Assembly: GCA_022497155.1 (NCBI GenBank)
Contig: MU385729.1
Location: 434,001 to 498,000, forward strand
Direction: 5' to 3'
DNA length: 64,000 nucleotides
Source: Whalleya microplaca
Lineage: Eukaryota; Ascomycota; Sordariomycetes; Xylariales; Xylariaceae
The notes under the pieces are model-generated. The model saw only the letters and a list, made by a program, of their open reading frames with translations. It was not told the origin of the DNA and made no database searches. Every line of letters starts with the position of its first letter. Position 1 is the stretch's first letter. The position numbers were made by a program, and so were the translations under genes. Shown here in pieces: positions 11,957-24,400 of this stretch.

Positions 11957-13195
11957 CCCACGAAAGATTTTCAGCAATATCTGTAAACTGTATGTACATT
12001 GTACACATACACACATACACATCTACATGCTCATACTGCGTACATTTTACTCTGCATACCTACTGTCTTACTGTCTGCACTCTCTCTTGCTCAACTCTTC
12101 TTTCTCACTCTTGTTACTCGCAACTCCGTGCGAACATACGTAGTAGTATAATGCAGTCTAGCGATAACCAGGACAACATGGCGCAATATTATGTGGCTCC
12201 CAGGGTGCTGCAACGTACATCATAGGCCTGAATGTCCGATGCTCGGTCGTCCTTTGGTAAAAGATAGCAGAGATGGCGGCGAGGGCCCCGAGGAACAGCT
12301 TATGCTTTCGGTGTCAGCGACACGGACATTGGACCAACGCGCAAGCCTAGATCCATGGCTGACCCATCGTGAGAAGAACAAACAGTGTCAGAAACCCACA
12401 TTTGTTAAGTTAGACGGGAGTGAGTAATGATGGTTGGAGGGGGGTGAGGGTGTACATGCGTAGGGGAGTAGAAAAGGATCTCGAGTGAACGTTCTTTTCG
12501 AGCCGCCTCCTCTCGACTCTTGTTTCTCGATTCTTATCATTCTATGCTTTCCCGTCCATCCCAGTAGCCTATCTACATATCTATCAATCAGTTGTCTGTC
12601 AGCCTTCATTCGTTGTAAGAGGCAAATTGGTGCTTTGCCCAGACTCTTCTCTAACGCCGACGCTCGTCTCAACCTTATTATAATTGCACAAGTTGAGCGC
12701 AACGACTATTCATAGTCCCTTGTCAGATTCCTACGAAACGACTCACGAGACGCTTGTCCCCCCCACTTCTACCAAGTAGTAGTACCTGTTCTAGGCGAAC
12801 ACTGAAGACGGATCCCGCAAGGTGGCCTTCTGATCACGGTCGAGTGCAGACGACGTATTTGCTTTTCTCAACACCAACAGTCCTCGATCCCCATCTCGTA
12901 CCAAATTAAATCAATCCAAGCTCGTCTTGTGACCCTACTTAAATCTCGCGACTCTTCTTGAGGCATTAGAAAGCTCACCGACACTACCTAACCCCCCGAT
13001 CTCGGTTCCTGTCCTTTATATATTTCCCATCCCTGCTTGAGCCACCAGTTGGTCCATTCTGTAAACACCTTGCCACCTATAAAGTCCAGCTTGTCCTTCG
13101 CTGCCTCAAAAGACTTCTCGGTAACCGACAAACTCAATTTACGCATATACCTACCTACTCTTTCCCTCCGTATACCAGTTTCTACATCTATCACA

Positions 13196-14369
13196 ATGTC
13201 TGGACGATCAGTACTGCGTGCCACCAGGGCTGCTGCTCCCCTCCTTTCTAGTACATCCCGCGCTTCCGCATCCATCCCCAGAGCTCTCCCCGCCGCCCAG
13301 CGATGCTTCCAAAAGACCTCCATGCGATTCAAGAGCGACGTCGTGCGCGAGACCGAAGTCCCCGTATCCGTCTACTCACCAGACTCGAAAGGTGCCGGCA
13401 CCTCGACGAGCGACCATTTCAGTATCCCCGTGAACCGCGAGGATGCGAAGCCCAAGCCATTCCCTCCTGCTGAGGATACCGAGGTGACGCCCTTGACCAA
13501 GTCTGTCCACAAGACATTGCCCCCCACAATGCAGAAGATGAGCATAATGGACAAGGTTGTTATTATCACTGGGTAAGTAACATTCGATATATACACCTTT
13601 CGCTCAATTAGAAGGCCATATCTAACACATTGCATACAGAGGCGCTCGGGGTCTAGGAAACCATATGGCCCGCGCCTGCGCTGAGGCCGGTGCTAAGGCC
13701 TTAGTGATCTTCGACGCCAACCAGGAGCTAGGCGACGAGTCCGCTGCTGAGCTTCACGAGAAGACTGGTCTGCCCGTGTCGTTCTTCAAGGTTGACGTTC
13801 GTGATGGCGCCGCCATCAACGCCGCCGTCGATGCGGTTGTCGAGACGTACGGCGCTCCCGATGTCCTTATCAACAGCGCCGGTATTGCCGACTCCAACAT
13901 CAAAGCCGAGACGTACGACCCGGCCATGTTCCGTCGCCTGATCGACATCAACCTGACGGGCTCCTTCCTGATGAGCCAGTCTGTAGGCCGTGCGATGATG
14001 GCGGCTGGCAAGCCCGGCTCCATCGTGCTCGTCGCCAGCATGAGCGGCAGCATCGTCAACTACCCGCAGGAGCAGTCGTGCTACAACGCGTCCAAGGCCG
14101 GCGTGATCCAGTTCGGCAAGTCGCTCGCCGCGGAGTGGGCTAAGTACAACATCCGCGTCAACTGCATCTCGCCGGGCTACATGGACACGGCGCTGAACCG
14201 CGTCCCGGCCCTCGAGGCCCAGAAGAAGATCTGGCGCTCCCTGACGCCCCAGGCCCGTCTGGGCAACGTCGACGACCTCAACGGTCTCTGCGTCTTCCTC
14301 GCCAGCGACGCCAGCGGCTTCATGACCGGCGCCAACGTCGCCATCGACGGCGGCTACACCTGCTACTAG
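13196..14369 (+). CDS. Short-chain dehydrogenase/reductase, probable polyol (D-arabinitol/mannitol-type) dehydrogenase, mitochondrial presequence
   Basis: Two exons, 13196-13572 and 13640-14369, give a 368-residue protein. The start ATG follows TATCACA, a good fungal context; the open frame upstream of it lies in the leader. The Rossmann motif TGGARGLG is created by splicing (GG|A). Further classical SDR signatures are NSAG (about residue 200), the catalytic Ser in SMSGS, YNASK with Tyr and Lys, and the C-terminal GGYTCY typical of the polyol/sorbose reductase group. The first 45-50 residues are rich in Arg, Ser and Ala with no acidic residue (MSGRSVLRATRAAAP), followed by CFQKTSMRFKSD, which fits a mitochondrial targeting peptide. 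The family oxidises sugar alcohols or reduces ketoses with NAD(P)(H). The exact substrate cannot be read from the sequence. Exon 2 is strongly GC-rich at third positions, so the opposite strand carries a long shadow frame. Confidence 0.9.
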
Positions 14370-16466
14370 AGTCGATGTTGAACCGTGTCGCACCTAGCAC
14401 AGCAGAGGTGTAGACTCAAGCGTTGCGGCTCTGTTTGGCCGGGACGTGGGAGAGGTACGACGTGGCACCGTGAACTTCCATTAGGGTTGAGTATGCAAAC
14501 CGAACATTTAAACCCCGGTGCGGGGAACACGCAACCTCAAGTGCCGTTACCTTCTGGTTTTAGGGCTCGGCCGTAATGCAATTGCACTCCTCTGTGGTTG
14601 TGTCCTTTGCGCTATATAAGCGAATTGGAATTTCGCTCATGACGTCTCATTCATCCGTTTGGCTGCGGAGCCATGCGGAGTGTGTGTACCACCACACGTC
14701 TATACTTGGGGGAGGCCTCCTACATCCATGCACACACCACGGATCGGAGGTGTTGGACACACATGTTTGGCAATCTGCTTGTTTTTCATTAGGTCTTTTT
14801 TATCTGGATTTGAGCGACCACACACACCTACACACACACTTTGTTTTGGCATAGACTACCTAATCAAGGGAGAGAGGGGGAGAGGGATCTGGAGTCACAC
14901 TATTCACACATCGGAGAGTTGCGAGAGGCGGGATGATACCATCATATAGACGAAGATACACAAATTTGGGGCCTCTGGGACTTGGATATACTACTACCAC
15001 TAACTACTACATTGTTGTTACTATCTAGACCGGAAACTTGATTTGAAGCTTCGAGAGAACAAAAACACGGGCGCGTGTTTTAAAAAGGGTTGGGATATAG
15101 ATAAAAAGAAAGGTGGCCTCCCGTAACCTCGGGGAACGGCGTGATGGATGGGACTGAAAGAAGTATGCGGTCTTTGATGGCTCTTATCTTGTTTATACTG
15201 CGTTTTCTATTTGCCGTGACTTCTGCTTGCGATATTTTGGGTCTACTGAACCGCCTATCTATTGTGAATATCCAAGTTACTGGGTGATGCATCGTATCGT
15301 GATGCCTTCTCCAACGGACCACCTAGCATTCACATTTTCTTTCCATCTCACCTCGTCTACGAGGTGTATGTGTTGTCATATTCCTAGTTTATTACTAAGA
15401 TATAGTGACCTACCAACTACTATACTGCTGCTATTCTCGCCTCGCCGTCAGCGCTATAACCTAACAAACTATTCATCTGTCTCATCTCTATCTATCTACC
15501 TCGGCATCAAACAACCTTTCATTGAATCCAACTCAATCCCTTCCATTCCCCTCAACTCCCAGAAACCTCGCAGCCAGCCTCGCATCCTTACTAATTCATT
15601 GTATAAATCAATGGGGGAAACGTCACTCACGCACGCAAGCGACCCGCGTATACGGCAGCTAGCCCTCCGTCAATCCAGACATCCTCTATCCCGTCAGCCT
15701 GTCTAGCTTCCTTCCCCTTCGCATCTAGGGCCGAAAATCAAAATTCCCGCCAGCTTACTATAGTCTATCAGAGAGCCCGAGCGTTGCTTACTTGGTTGAT
15801 TGGTTGTCTGGATTTGGGTTCCCGGGCCCGAGACCCTCCTCGGACGTGGCTAGTTAGGTAGCCTACGTACATAGAGCGGCATCCGGCATTTTGGCTTCTG
15901 TAGTAGAGTAAAACATCGAAGTAGCCGATGTCTAGCATGTTGGCAGGAGGACAGGCAGGCACCAGAGACAGTTCTTTGGTACATACATCTTTGTAAGAAC
16001 CTTTTCTCTATGGTTGAATTGTCTAGAACCGTACGGGTTGGTTTTTGCCTTTCGACGAAGAGAGTTGGCAACGCTAGTTTATTTTTTTATAAGTTTTTGA
16101 TCCGGGTGCCCATCTGACTATCCTAGACGAGCACCCGTCATTTCAGAGGGCATCCGCTTGTCTAGTTCATATCTAATATCCAATGGTGATCATCCAACGG
16201 TGGTATCGTCGCTATGTACAAAGTAGAACGGCCGCTAAGGAGGATACGCCCATGATCATTGCCACCTCAAACCCCCTTTTCACCACCACCTCAGGACCTC
16301 GTGACCCATTACAGTCATGGTGATATCATGGCGTACCGACGTAGCATGATCGAGGTTTTTGTGAATCGCTCTCTCGATCTGAAAAAATATAGCAATTATC
16401 CAAGTCTCTAAAGAGCCCACAGCTACAATGATGTTTTCGAGATTGGAACGTCATTTACGGGGTGCT
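14370..16466. other. Intergenic region between two convergent genes
   Basis: Holds the 3' ends of the dehydrogenase (plus) and Ste20 kinase (minus) genes. Contents are CA-rich patches around 14820 and a C/T-rich stretch around 15340-15560. The plus-strand open frame at 15227-15706 is mostly Ser/Leu/Pro low complexity from that tract and shows no domain. No RNA gene was recognised. Confidence 0.5.
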
Positions 16467-19400
16467 TCATTGACCTTTGCGAGCTTTCTCCTCCTGCCGA
16501 GCTTCCCTAGCTGCTCGTACTAGTGGAGATAGCGATGCTAGATCAACGCATAATTTCATGAAATCGTGCTATGGCAAGTCAGCACCGTACGTAATAAACT
16601 TAGGGACCGTTGATGACATACCCGAAGGAGGTCGTGTGCGCTTGCTCTCTTCTCTGGGTCTACCTTGAGGGCGAAATAAAGGAAATCTCGAAAGACTGGC
16701 GACAGAGTATGTTCATCTTTAATTTGTGGTGTACCGTTAGTAGCGATGAGCCACAACGCTCGAAGTGGTGATTCGGTGAGATATGGAGGCTCTCCCTCGA
16801 TCATTTCGATAGCCATGATACCTAGAGACCAGATATCGACTTTTCTTCCATACTCTTTCCTGGTCACGACCTCTGGTGCCATCCAGTACGGCGTGCCAAC
16901 CATAGTGGTACGCTTGTTATGCGCTTCATTGATTTGGGCACAAAAGCCGAAATCAGCTGTGGATAAACAGTCAGCCCACGGACGACTACACACCGATATT
17001 GATTAACATACTCAGCTTGATGTCTCCTTCCAACGATAGGAGAATGTTGTCCGACTTGATATCTCGGTGGATGACGCCCTTCGAGTGCAAATGCTGAAGG
17101 CCTTTCAAGGTTTCTCGGCAAACCGAAGCTATTTGTCCTTCTGTCATAATATTAAACGTTACGACGTCTGTGAGGCTACCGCCTTCCATAAACTCCATGA
17201 TGACCCAAAGGTCACCGCCGCACAGGTAGCTGTCTATAAAATTGACGATATTCGGGTGCGAGCTTTCTTTCATGACCAGGATTTCGTTGATAATCAGGTC
17301 CTTCTTCGGTTGCTGCTCCAGGTTCATTTGCTTGATAGCTACTAATCGATTCGACCCTCTTTCATGACCAGTGTAAACACCTCCAGATGCACCTTGCCCG
17401 ATCTTGTTGAATCCACGATAAAGCTCACGAGGGTCACCTTCCGAGCAGATACGCTTCAAAGCCGCAGCGACGTCAATGATGGTACTCTGCCGCGTCCGGT
17501 TGCGGGGCCGTGCCTGTGCTGCCGCCGGTGGTGGTCCCGCACGTCCAGGCTGGCCTGGAGTGCCCACACCGTTGGCCTCCGGAGGACGGCTAGCCTGAGG
17601 CTGTGAACTCTGGGACGGTGGCTGGGCGGGAGGCTGTTTCGTGCTGACAGATCTGCTGAGTTGGCCCTTCATGGCAGCCTGGGCCTGGGCCATGGCTTGT
17701 TCCTGCTGCTGCTGCATTAGTTGCTGCTGGTATGCCGCTTGCACAGCAGGCGACGGTTGGCCGACGGGCGTATGAGGATGAGCTCCGTTGACACGCGAAT
17801 TCGATCGTGATCGATGCTCTTCGGGGAGCATGGGGACATGATCCTTCGACGGCTGAGAGTAGGCACCGGAGGAAAATTCATCGCTGTGTTGCGATATGCC
17901 GATGCCCGAATCCTTAGTAGGATACGGCGAATGCGGCGCGCCTCGGGTCTGTAGCGAGACTGGAGGCTTCGGTGCAGGTCGGCTGGGCTGCAAGTTGGGA
18001 TGATCCTTTACGGAGTGCATCGCAGGGCCCTTTCCAGGTACGGGTACCGGCGGGGGAGCGCGGGGATTCTCGAAGGTGCCTTCATTATTCACGATTGGAA
18101 ATCTCGGACTTGCTGGTGGGCTGATCATAGGTGACATACCGGCATAGTTTGGCGCATACATGCCGGGAGACGCTGGCATTCCACCCGAGGGATTGCGCAG
18201 CTCTGGAGCCCTCACATCATGAAACTTTTCAAAGACCTGATCCTCGTGCGGCTTCTCTGTGGTTTCCTTGTAGAATGTGACGATATCTGCGATCATCTGC
18301 GGGTTTTCCCTCCGAGCATTCTCCGGAATGCCGCTCTCGTTGATGAGGCGCTGCCATTCTTTTGGTAAACCCTGGGCATCAATGTCAGCATTGGACAACA
18401 CGGGAATCTAACTTTACCGTGGCATCGGAGTGTGAAGACGAACCGTAAACTGGCCTGTGGAACTATCGTAACCAACATGGGTGACGTGGACTGGATTTTC
18501 TGGCGCCGAGATGACAGGCTTCTTTGGCGATCCTACCAGTGTGCTCATCAAACCAGAGAGGCCCGACTTTTTCCTCAGCATGCCAGATGTTTTGGAGTCT
18601 TTGGCTTCATCGGAGAAGCGTTTCCGTGCGAGCACTTGGTTCTCGTGGGTACGCGTGCCGAAAGCCTTTTCCGACATCATGGTGTCAGCGGCAGTGAAGC
18701 TAGCCGACTGGCGTAAGGGAGGGCTCATTAGACGCGGGTCGGGACTCGTATTCGATGACAGCGGGGGCGGTGGGGGACGACTACGAGAGGGTTGATACGT
18801 GGGCGACCGTGTGGCCTCGAGGTGGTCGAGGATGGTGTTGCCGTCAAAGGGAGCGCCGACAAATTCCTCGGAGGACTTGAATGAGAGAGGTTGCAGACGG
18901 GAATCAGACAAACGCGGGCCGTGTTCTTCCTCTAGGGTCGAGTACCCAATTCCAATGCCAATGGCAATTCCCGCACCGACGTTAGCGGTCGCGGCAGAGG
19001 TAGCGTTAGCGGTGGGGGCGGTCCTGATCCTGGGCGGCGAAGCGAGCTGGTGCGAGGGCGAAAAAGTCGAGGGGAGAAATTCACCAGCGGGCAGGACGGG
19101 CGAAGGATGACTATAATTGCTGGCAGGTGGATGACGGGGCGAAGAGGAGTTGGACGCGTTGTTCACGTTGCTAACGTTGCTATTGTTGCTAACGTAGTTA
19201 ATGCGACCAGTACCAGGTAACGTGGGAGATCTCTGCAGTGGAGCGCTTGGAGCTCGTCTTAGACTCGTGGAGCTCCGTTTGCTCTGGAGAGATTGGGCGT
19301 CCAAGCGACCATTGGAGGAGGTCGAGGTCACGGAATAACTCTGGGTGTGATGGTGAGAGGGCGGCTTCTTGGTAAGCTTATTGCGGCGTTGCGAGGAGGT

Positions 19401-19475
19401 GAATGAGGGAGAGGCAGAGGCAGAGGTGGTAGAGTTATTGTTGTTGATGCTGGTGGTGCTGCTGTGGCTGTCCAT
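16467..19475 (-). CDS. ste20: Ste20/PAK-family serine/threonine protein kinase
   Basis: Four exons (19475-18444, 18371-17012, 16956-16622, 16568-16467) encode 942 residues; the spliced length is a multiple of three. The ATG chosen opens MDSHSSTTS; the frame runs further upstream but without another ATG. A disordered Ser/Asn/Pro-rich N-terminus leads to the CRIB/PBD that binds Cdc42/Rac GTPases ([20 protein letters not shown]..., completed across intron 1 as QFT|GLPKEW). The kinase domain follows at about residues 640-900: glycine loop [14 protein letters not shown] lysine, HRDIKSDN catalytic loop, DFG built across intron 2, and GTPYWMAPE activation segment. The C-terminus has [11 protein letters not shown], matching the Gbeta-binding motif of Ste20. 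No PH domain is present, which separates it from Cla4. Role by family: MAPK activation in mating and pathogenicity pathways and polarised growth. Confidence 0.93.
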
Positions 19476-20000
19476 GTCTAGTCCACCATCAAAGGTAGAA
19501 AATGGAGGGGGGTGTGTGCGTTTTTGGGGGGTAGGGGAGGGACGGAGAGAGTTTGGGCGGGCTGTCTGGCTGCTTGGGGCGGGCGGGCAGCGATTATTAT
19601 TATTATCTAGTGTTAGTGAGTTGGTAGTGAGTTCAAAGTGACAAGTACTCCGCACACATATATGTACTATGTGTACAGTTTACTCCGTACTCTACCTACT
19701 TTGTACATCCAAATCCAAAGTATAAGTAGGTACGCAAGTAATGGTTGGTGATGAAACCTGGGCTGCTGCTGGGCTGCTGGGCTTGCTGGGCTGGCTGGGC
19801 TGGAGAATCTAAAAAAGAATGGATGTGCAGGGCTTGTTATTTTACTTCTTCTGATGACAGCAGGTTTTAATGGGTAATTGAGGGGCTGTGGTGTCGCAAG
19901 AGACGATAGATTAGGTAGTAGTGGTGGTAATGGTAGTAGTAGTCGATGTGGAAGAGACAGGATTGGATGTACGGATGTAGCAAGAATAAAAATTGAAAAG

Positions 20001-20027
20001 TGTATGTATGTATGTATGTATGTATGT
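20001..20027 (+). repeat. TGTA tetranucleotide microsatellite
   Basis: Almost seven uninterrupted units of TGTA lie about 530 bp upstream of the ste20 start, probably within its 5' leader or promoter. Confidence 0.9.
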
Positions 20028-22940
20028 CCACTTGTCCACCGTCTACCGAGAAGAGAAAGACCAAACGAATCAAATCCTGATTTCCCTCTCTTTTCGCTGT
20101 TGCCCTTTGCTCCTTCTAATTGATATGTAAGTAGTTCGTTCGTTAGTTCCCTGTCTGCCAGGTGCTGCCGCTGCCGCCGTTGCGCTGTTTCGCGGTTTCC
20201 CTCCTTCATCAATCAAGTCACAATACGATCGGATATGCAGGTGGTCTGGTACCGCCAGGTAAGGTTGTCAACGTGCGTGACAGTGCGGCAGGCATGGTGG
20301 ACCGAGTTACCTGTTGCGGCTCTCTTATAGGTAGCCAGGTGGTGCCGGGTATGTACTTCCTGTCCCTCTGATGGCCTCTGATGGATGCGGCCACCACTCA
20401 GCTGGAGTGCTGTCACTGACGGGTTCGATTAGTCGCACCCTTCACACGGTCCGGCACACCACATGCAGACAGACGGCTGTCAACAACCTTGGAATCTTTT
20501 TAAGTACGTAAGCCTGTCGGATACTGGAGCCACTCTTCCAGTGTTAAGCGTCGAAGGAAGACTGCCCCGACTGCCCCAAGACCTTTTCTCGTAATGATGG
20601 TGGTCAATCTCTAACGCGCCGACTGCAGCTAGTCTATTTATGAGCAGACTGACAGGGTCTGTGGCACTTGGTTCGACTATCTTGATGCCCTACGTCGGTT
20701 ACGCCTGTCGAAATAGAGTTTACCAAACGGATAGGCCTGACTACATATGTACATAGCAGCAGCTACATAGTATACATGCATATCCGTATTTGATTAAGTT
20801 TAGTTGCGGCTACTGCATGTGTCGAAAAATATTCTTTAACACCGGTACTAACATTGATGGAAGGGTGTCATAAGGTTAGGCAGTCATGTAGGTATACATG
20901 TAGCCCTAGCCCGCGTGATCTAGCAGCTAACGATCAAGTCCGTCTTGTGCAAAGAAAAAAATGTCCGGGTTGGAATGGCCTGATCGTTGATTTGTTAGAT
21001 TTTACTAATAAATGATTGGTGAGCTAGCTGCTAGGTATGGATGTATAAATGCGCTGTTAGTTCTAACTTGAAAGATATTTCTGGGCTTGCTTTGTCTACT
21101 CGAATTCGGACTTGACCTAGTGACTTACATCCATGGATGTAGGCAACTTACATCAATGTAGGTAATGTTCTATGTATTGTTATGATTGCTTTTGATGACG
21201 ACTTCTTGTCCCATGACTTGCACAAGTATACTTAAGACTCATCCAATTGCCGGACTGGCGTTGGTGGGTTTGTCATGCTCAGTTTATATGTTATGTGTTT
21301 GCTCTTCTGACTCTTCAGTTATACCTAGGTACGCAAACCCTCAATACTCAGATGCAGATACCAGTGAGTCTAATGAACAAGAAGTCGGTAAACTCTTGGC
21401 AACTCAACATGATATCTCGCTTCCTATTTGCCATACTAATTACCAGATCTTCGTCATACCATACTTATACTGTGCACATTTGCCTAGCGTCGAAGATCTG
21501 AAGACAATCTACCGGAGTAGCAGAGTAGCAGGGTAGGACAATAGGTACGGGGCCTGCCTGGGGGCCTGGGTATAGAAGAACGCCTACGCATACGTGCAGA
21601 TAAGCGACCGTTCGATGGTCACAAAATAGGCTGTTTCAACGAACACCTGTGGCCGATAGCTCCACACAAGCCTCATATATCAGGAGACTCGCAGGTAAAT
21701 CTTAGCCAAGTCCTTCTTTTTACCGTTCCCAGCGGTTCCGAATATCGAGGTCGGAATAACTGGCCGACAACTGTCTTCTTTTGTTTAATTATCGAATCCT
21801 TAATATCATGCTGTCGCAGTTGATGCTCATCTTTTGACCTCTGCATCAACCGAGAGCGTCGTCACCGATCCGATTGACTCGTCAACCACGCCATCCCAGA
21901 GTGGCAAGATGGCTCGTAACCCCATCACATGTTTATCATTCCTTCAGTTCTAACCATTCTGGGTCCCTGCTTGATCCGTCTGGACCATACCTTCAGACTG
22001 ATGCTTGTGATGATAAGTCGAAATATTACCTACCTAGGAACGGCGGCTAAAGGTATATTGATGCTTCCTAGTCAAACTTACCATCTCATTTCTGATACAA
22101 CATATCACTTCACCTAACATAGTTTCTTTCCCCAATCGTTTCATGAGACTTCATAACAAAATGCGCCAACCTCTTTCATGCTCATCTTGCGATGGCTTGG
22201 ACAAGGTCTGAGTGAATGTTTGTGGCCGAATAACGTAACTCCTGCATTCGCTTGCCTATTTTTCTCTACTGAGAATCAGATAGACCCAAGCGACAAGTAT
22301 TGTCTCAACCATGCCGGATTACTAGTGAGCACTGATTGCCGATTGATGGAAAATGACCAAATCTTCATTTGACTGCATGCATGCAACACGTCTATTATGA
22401 GTCGACAGAAGAGTTGAAAGTCACCTTCATTAGGCTTCTTCTAGGTATGGCATTCACTCGCCAGATATCCAAACTTACTTCATTTCCCACACAGGGACTT
22501 TGCTTGCTAGTGAATACACGACTTAGGTGAATCTTGAGGCAGAGCGAGACATATCAGCAGACGTCGTTGCGATGATCGAGTGGTGGCCCAGAAACACGGA
22601 GATCAAGATGACGAGACACACAGGCGGCAAACCGCATTGCCGTACCGTCCGTAACGGGTGCTATAGGCCCAAGGCTAACCACATACACTTACGTAGATAG
22701 CGTGCATGACAGCTCAATCTATACCAAACATCATCGACTCGAGAAAGGCAGGTTGCATAAGAGGAGGCTGTGCTTGCCCCGGACCCCGAGTTCCTTGATG
22801 AATACGCGCTGTCGCACACATCCAGCCCTACCTCAGTGGCAAATACGTGTCACGTAAGCGGGAATTACTGTCAATCTCGAGAGTTGCGGCTCGTAACTCA
22901 ATGCAGATGCAAGTGCCAGTCATCGCGCTATGCCTTCACC

Positions 22941-22969
22941 TATATATTTATATATATATATATATATAT
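22941..22969. repeat. TA dinucleotide microsatellite
   Basis: An alternating TA run with a single interruption (ATTTA), in noncoding DNA between ste20 and SCP160. Confidence 0.9.
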
Positions 22970-23620
22970 CAACGGGGGAATCCATAGGTAGATTAGCTTA
23001 GTGCCACGACATGGCGAAGGACCCCTTCAAAACCTTATTAGGGATCCTGATGAGTTCCTTCATCCTTTCATGTCTGGAGTCGAACTTGATTTGCTCTGAT
23101 TTGTCTTAGACATATTTTAGGTATTCGAGTTGTTCGCCATGCAAATGGGGCCAGACGGCCAGGTATTACCTAGTCTCTACGGGTTGAGGGGCTTATCTTT
23201 GCGAGTAGACTTGATATGAATAGACTCAGATTCGATAAATGGATTGGAGAGTTGAACCTGAAAAGATTTCCTAATCCCTTCCACAACAAGACCACCTACG
23301 TGTACAAACGACCTGCATCTGCACTGCCGTTCCTGGACTTGCTGAAGATTACCTATCTAGGGCAGGTAGGGACGTGTACGTCTGTATGTAGGTAGGGTGC
23401 TTGTGATCCATTACCTAGCAGGACCTAGCAATGGATGTGGCTTCAGGTTGCACACAAAGGTAGGTTAAGTGGGCACCTGAGCACCTTACCTAATGCTTTG
23501 TGGCTTGACTTCTCTAATTGAGCCAATGGTTGGGGATTTTCCTAAGGCTGACGCACCAGGCACACCAGGGTTCGTTCGGCGGAAAGTGGACAGGTGGGGC
23601 CCTAGAGCGGGGGTTCAATG

Positions 23621-23653
23621 TGCTCAGTGCTCCATGCTCAGTGCTCAGTGCTC
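23621..23653 (+). repeat. Short tandem repeat based on GTGCTCA
   Basis: TGCTCAGTGCTC and close variants repeat about four times, about 750 bp upstream of the SCP160 start. Confidence 0.75.
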
Positions 23654-24400
23654 ATTCTTTTTTTACAGTTGCATTGGAGAACCCTTTATGTCGGATCAAT
23701 AAAATTCGGGTTGATTTTGGCCAAGACTGGGACTTTTTCGGCACGGTCCAAGAGCGAGAGACGTACCTTACTAGTCAGCTAGTGAGAGACAGAAAGAGAA
23801 ACTTCCACCTCACCCTTTCAACATCTCTGTCTCTGACCTCTGACCTCTGCAGTGGGAATTCTCATCCGTTGTATACCAACTCCGCCCTTACGCCGTTCTG
23901 TCATCTCGCTATCTTACCTCCTGGGTTACCCCCTTGGTGCAATTTCTTCTATTCAATTTGTCTACCTATCCAAGAAGCAGATCGTTAGCATTCCGGTTGT
24001 ATCTGTGCACCATGTTCTAGCTTGCCTAGGTCCTATATTCATCCATCCTCTCGACGTTGAACTATCTCTGGTCTATACTTCTGGTACTGCTTCTTACACC
24101 TGTGAATCTTCCAATTGGTGCCTTCGTCACCTCTATCTCCAAGCAATCTACTTAATTGTCGAGGCTTGGGTTTCGCCAGTGTTCCTGATTATATAGATTT
24201 CGTAAGTCGAAGCTTAGCTCTGACCATGTCAAGTTTTCCTTGCGCCGATCACCATCATACACCACAGCTAGCTAAGCTATCGATTCTAACAATGCAATTC
24301 ATCAGCTTTCGGGTCTGTATATTAAGTAAAGGCATCAATTACTGCCTCCCACACCGTCTCGGTTCTCTTCGGCTCTGTACCCGGTTAATATCATACGACA

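Larger units (their letters stand above)
6529..13195. other. Gene-poor region of about 6.7 kb
   Basis: Only short open frames occur, with no consistent splice pattern or recognisable domain. The longest, on the minus strand at 8180-8536 (118 codons, non-ATG-rich), and on the plus strand at 11704-12225 (173 codons crossing tandem repeats), show no family features. The region contains an inverted repeat near 10.55 kb, an 11-bp tandem repeat near 10.28 kb and an 8-bp tandem repeat near 11.94 kb. The last few hundred bases, rich in C and T, are probably the promoter and 5' leader of the dehydrogenase gene that follows. Confidence 0.5.
19476..24400. other. Long divergent intergenic region between ste20 and SCP160
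   Basis: About 4.9 kb without a supported gene. It must hold the promoters and 5' leaders of both divergent neighbours. Microsatellites lie at 20001-20027 and 22941-22969, a tandem TGCTCAG-type repeat at 23621-23653, and one palindrome TACCTAGGTA at 21322. The frames at 19667-20212 and 23518-23988 are low-complexity or leader sequence. A short segment near 20391-20435 resembles tRNA D- and T-arms but lacks an anticodon arm. Confidence 0.5.

Noticed and set aside
11704..12225. 173-codon plus frame
   Set aside because: Crosses CA-rich and 8-bp tandem repeats, two overlapping frames are equally open, and no family features are present.
13728..14393. 221-codon open frame antisense to the dehydrogenase exon 2
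   Set aside because: It is a shadow caused by GC-rich third positions of the sense gene; the sense frame carries all SDR motifs.
16467..19475. Cla4 instead of Ste20
   Set aside because: No PH domain precedes the CRIB, and the C-terminus carries the Ste20-type Gbeta-binding motif.
19667..20212. 181-codon minus frame upstream of ste20
   Set aside because: Contains microsatellite-coded runs (Tyr/Ile/His/Thr) and lies in the probable 5' leader; no domain.
20391..20435. tRNA-like D-arm and T-arm (CTCAGCTGG, GGGTTCGAT)
   Set aside because: Only about 54 bases in total, with no anticodon arm and a mispaired T-stem.
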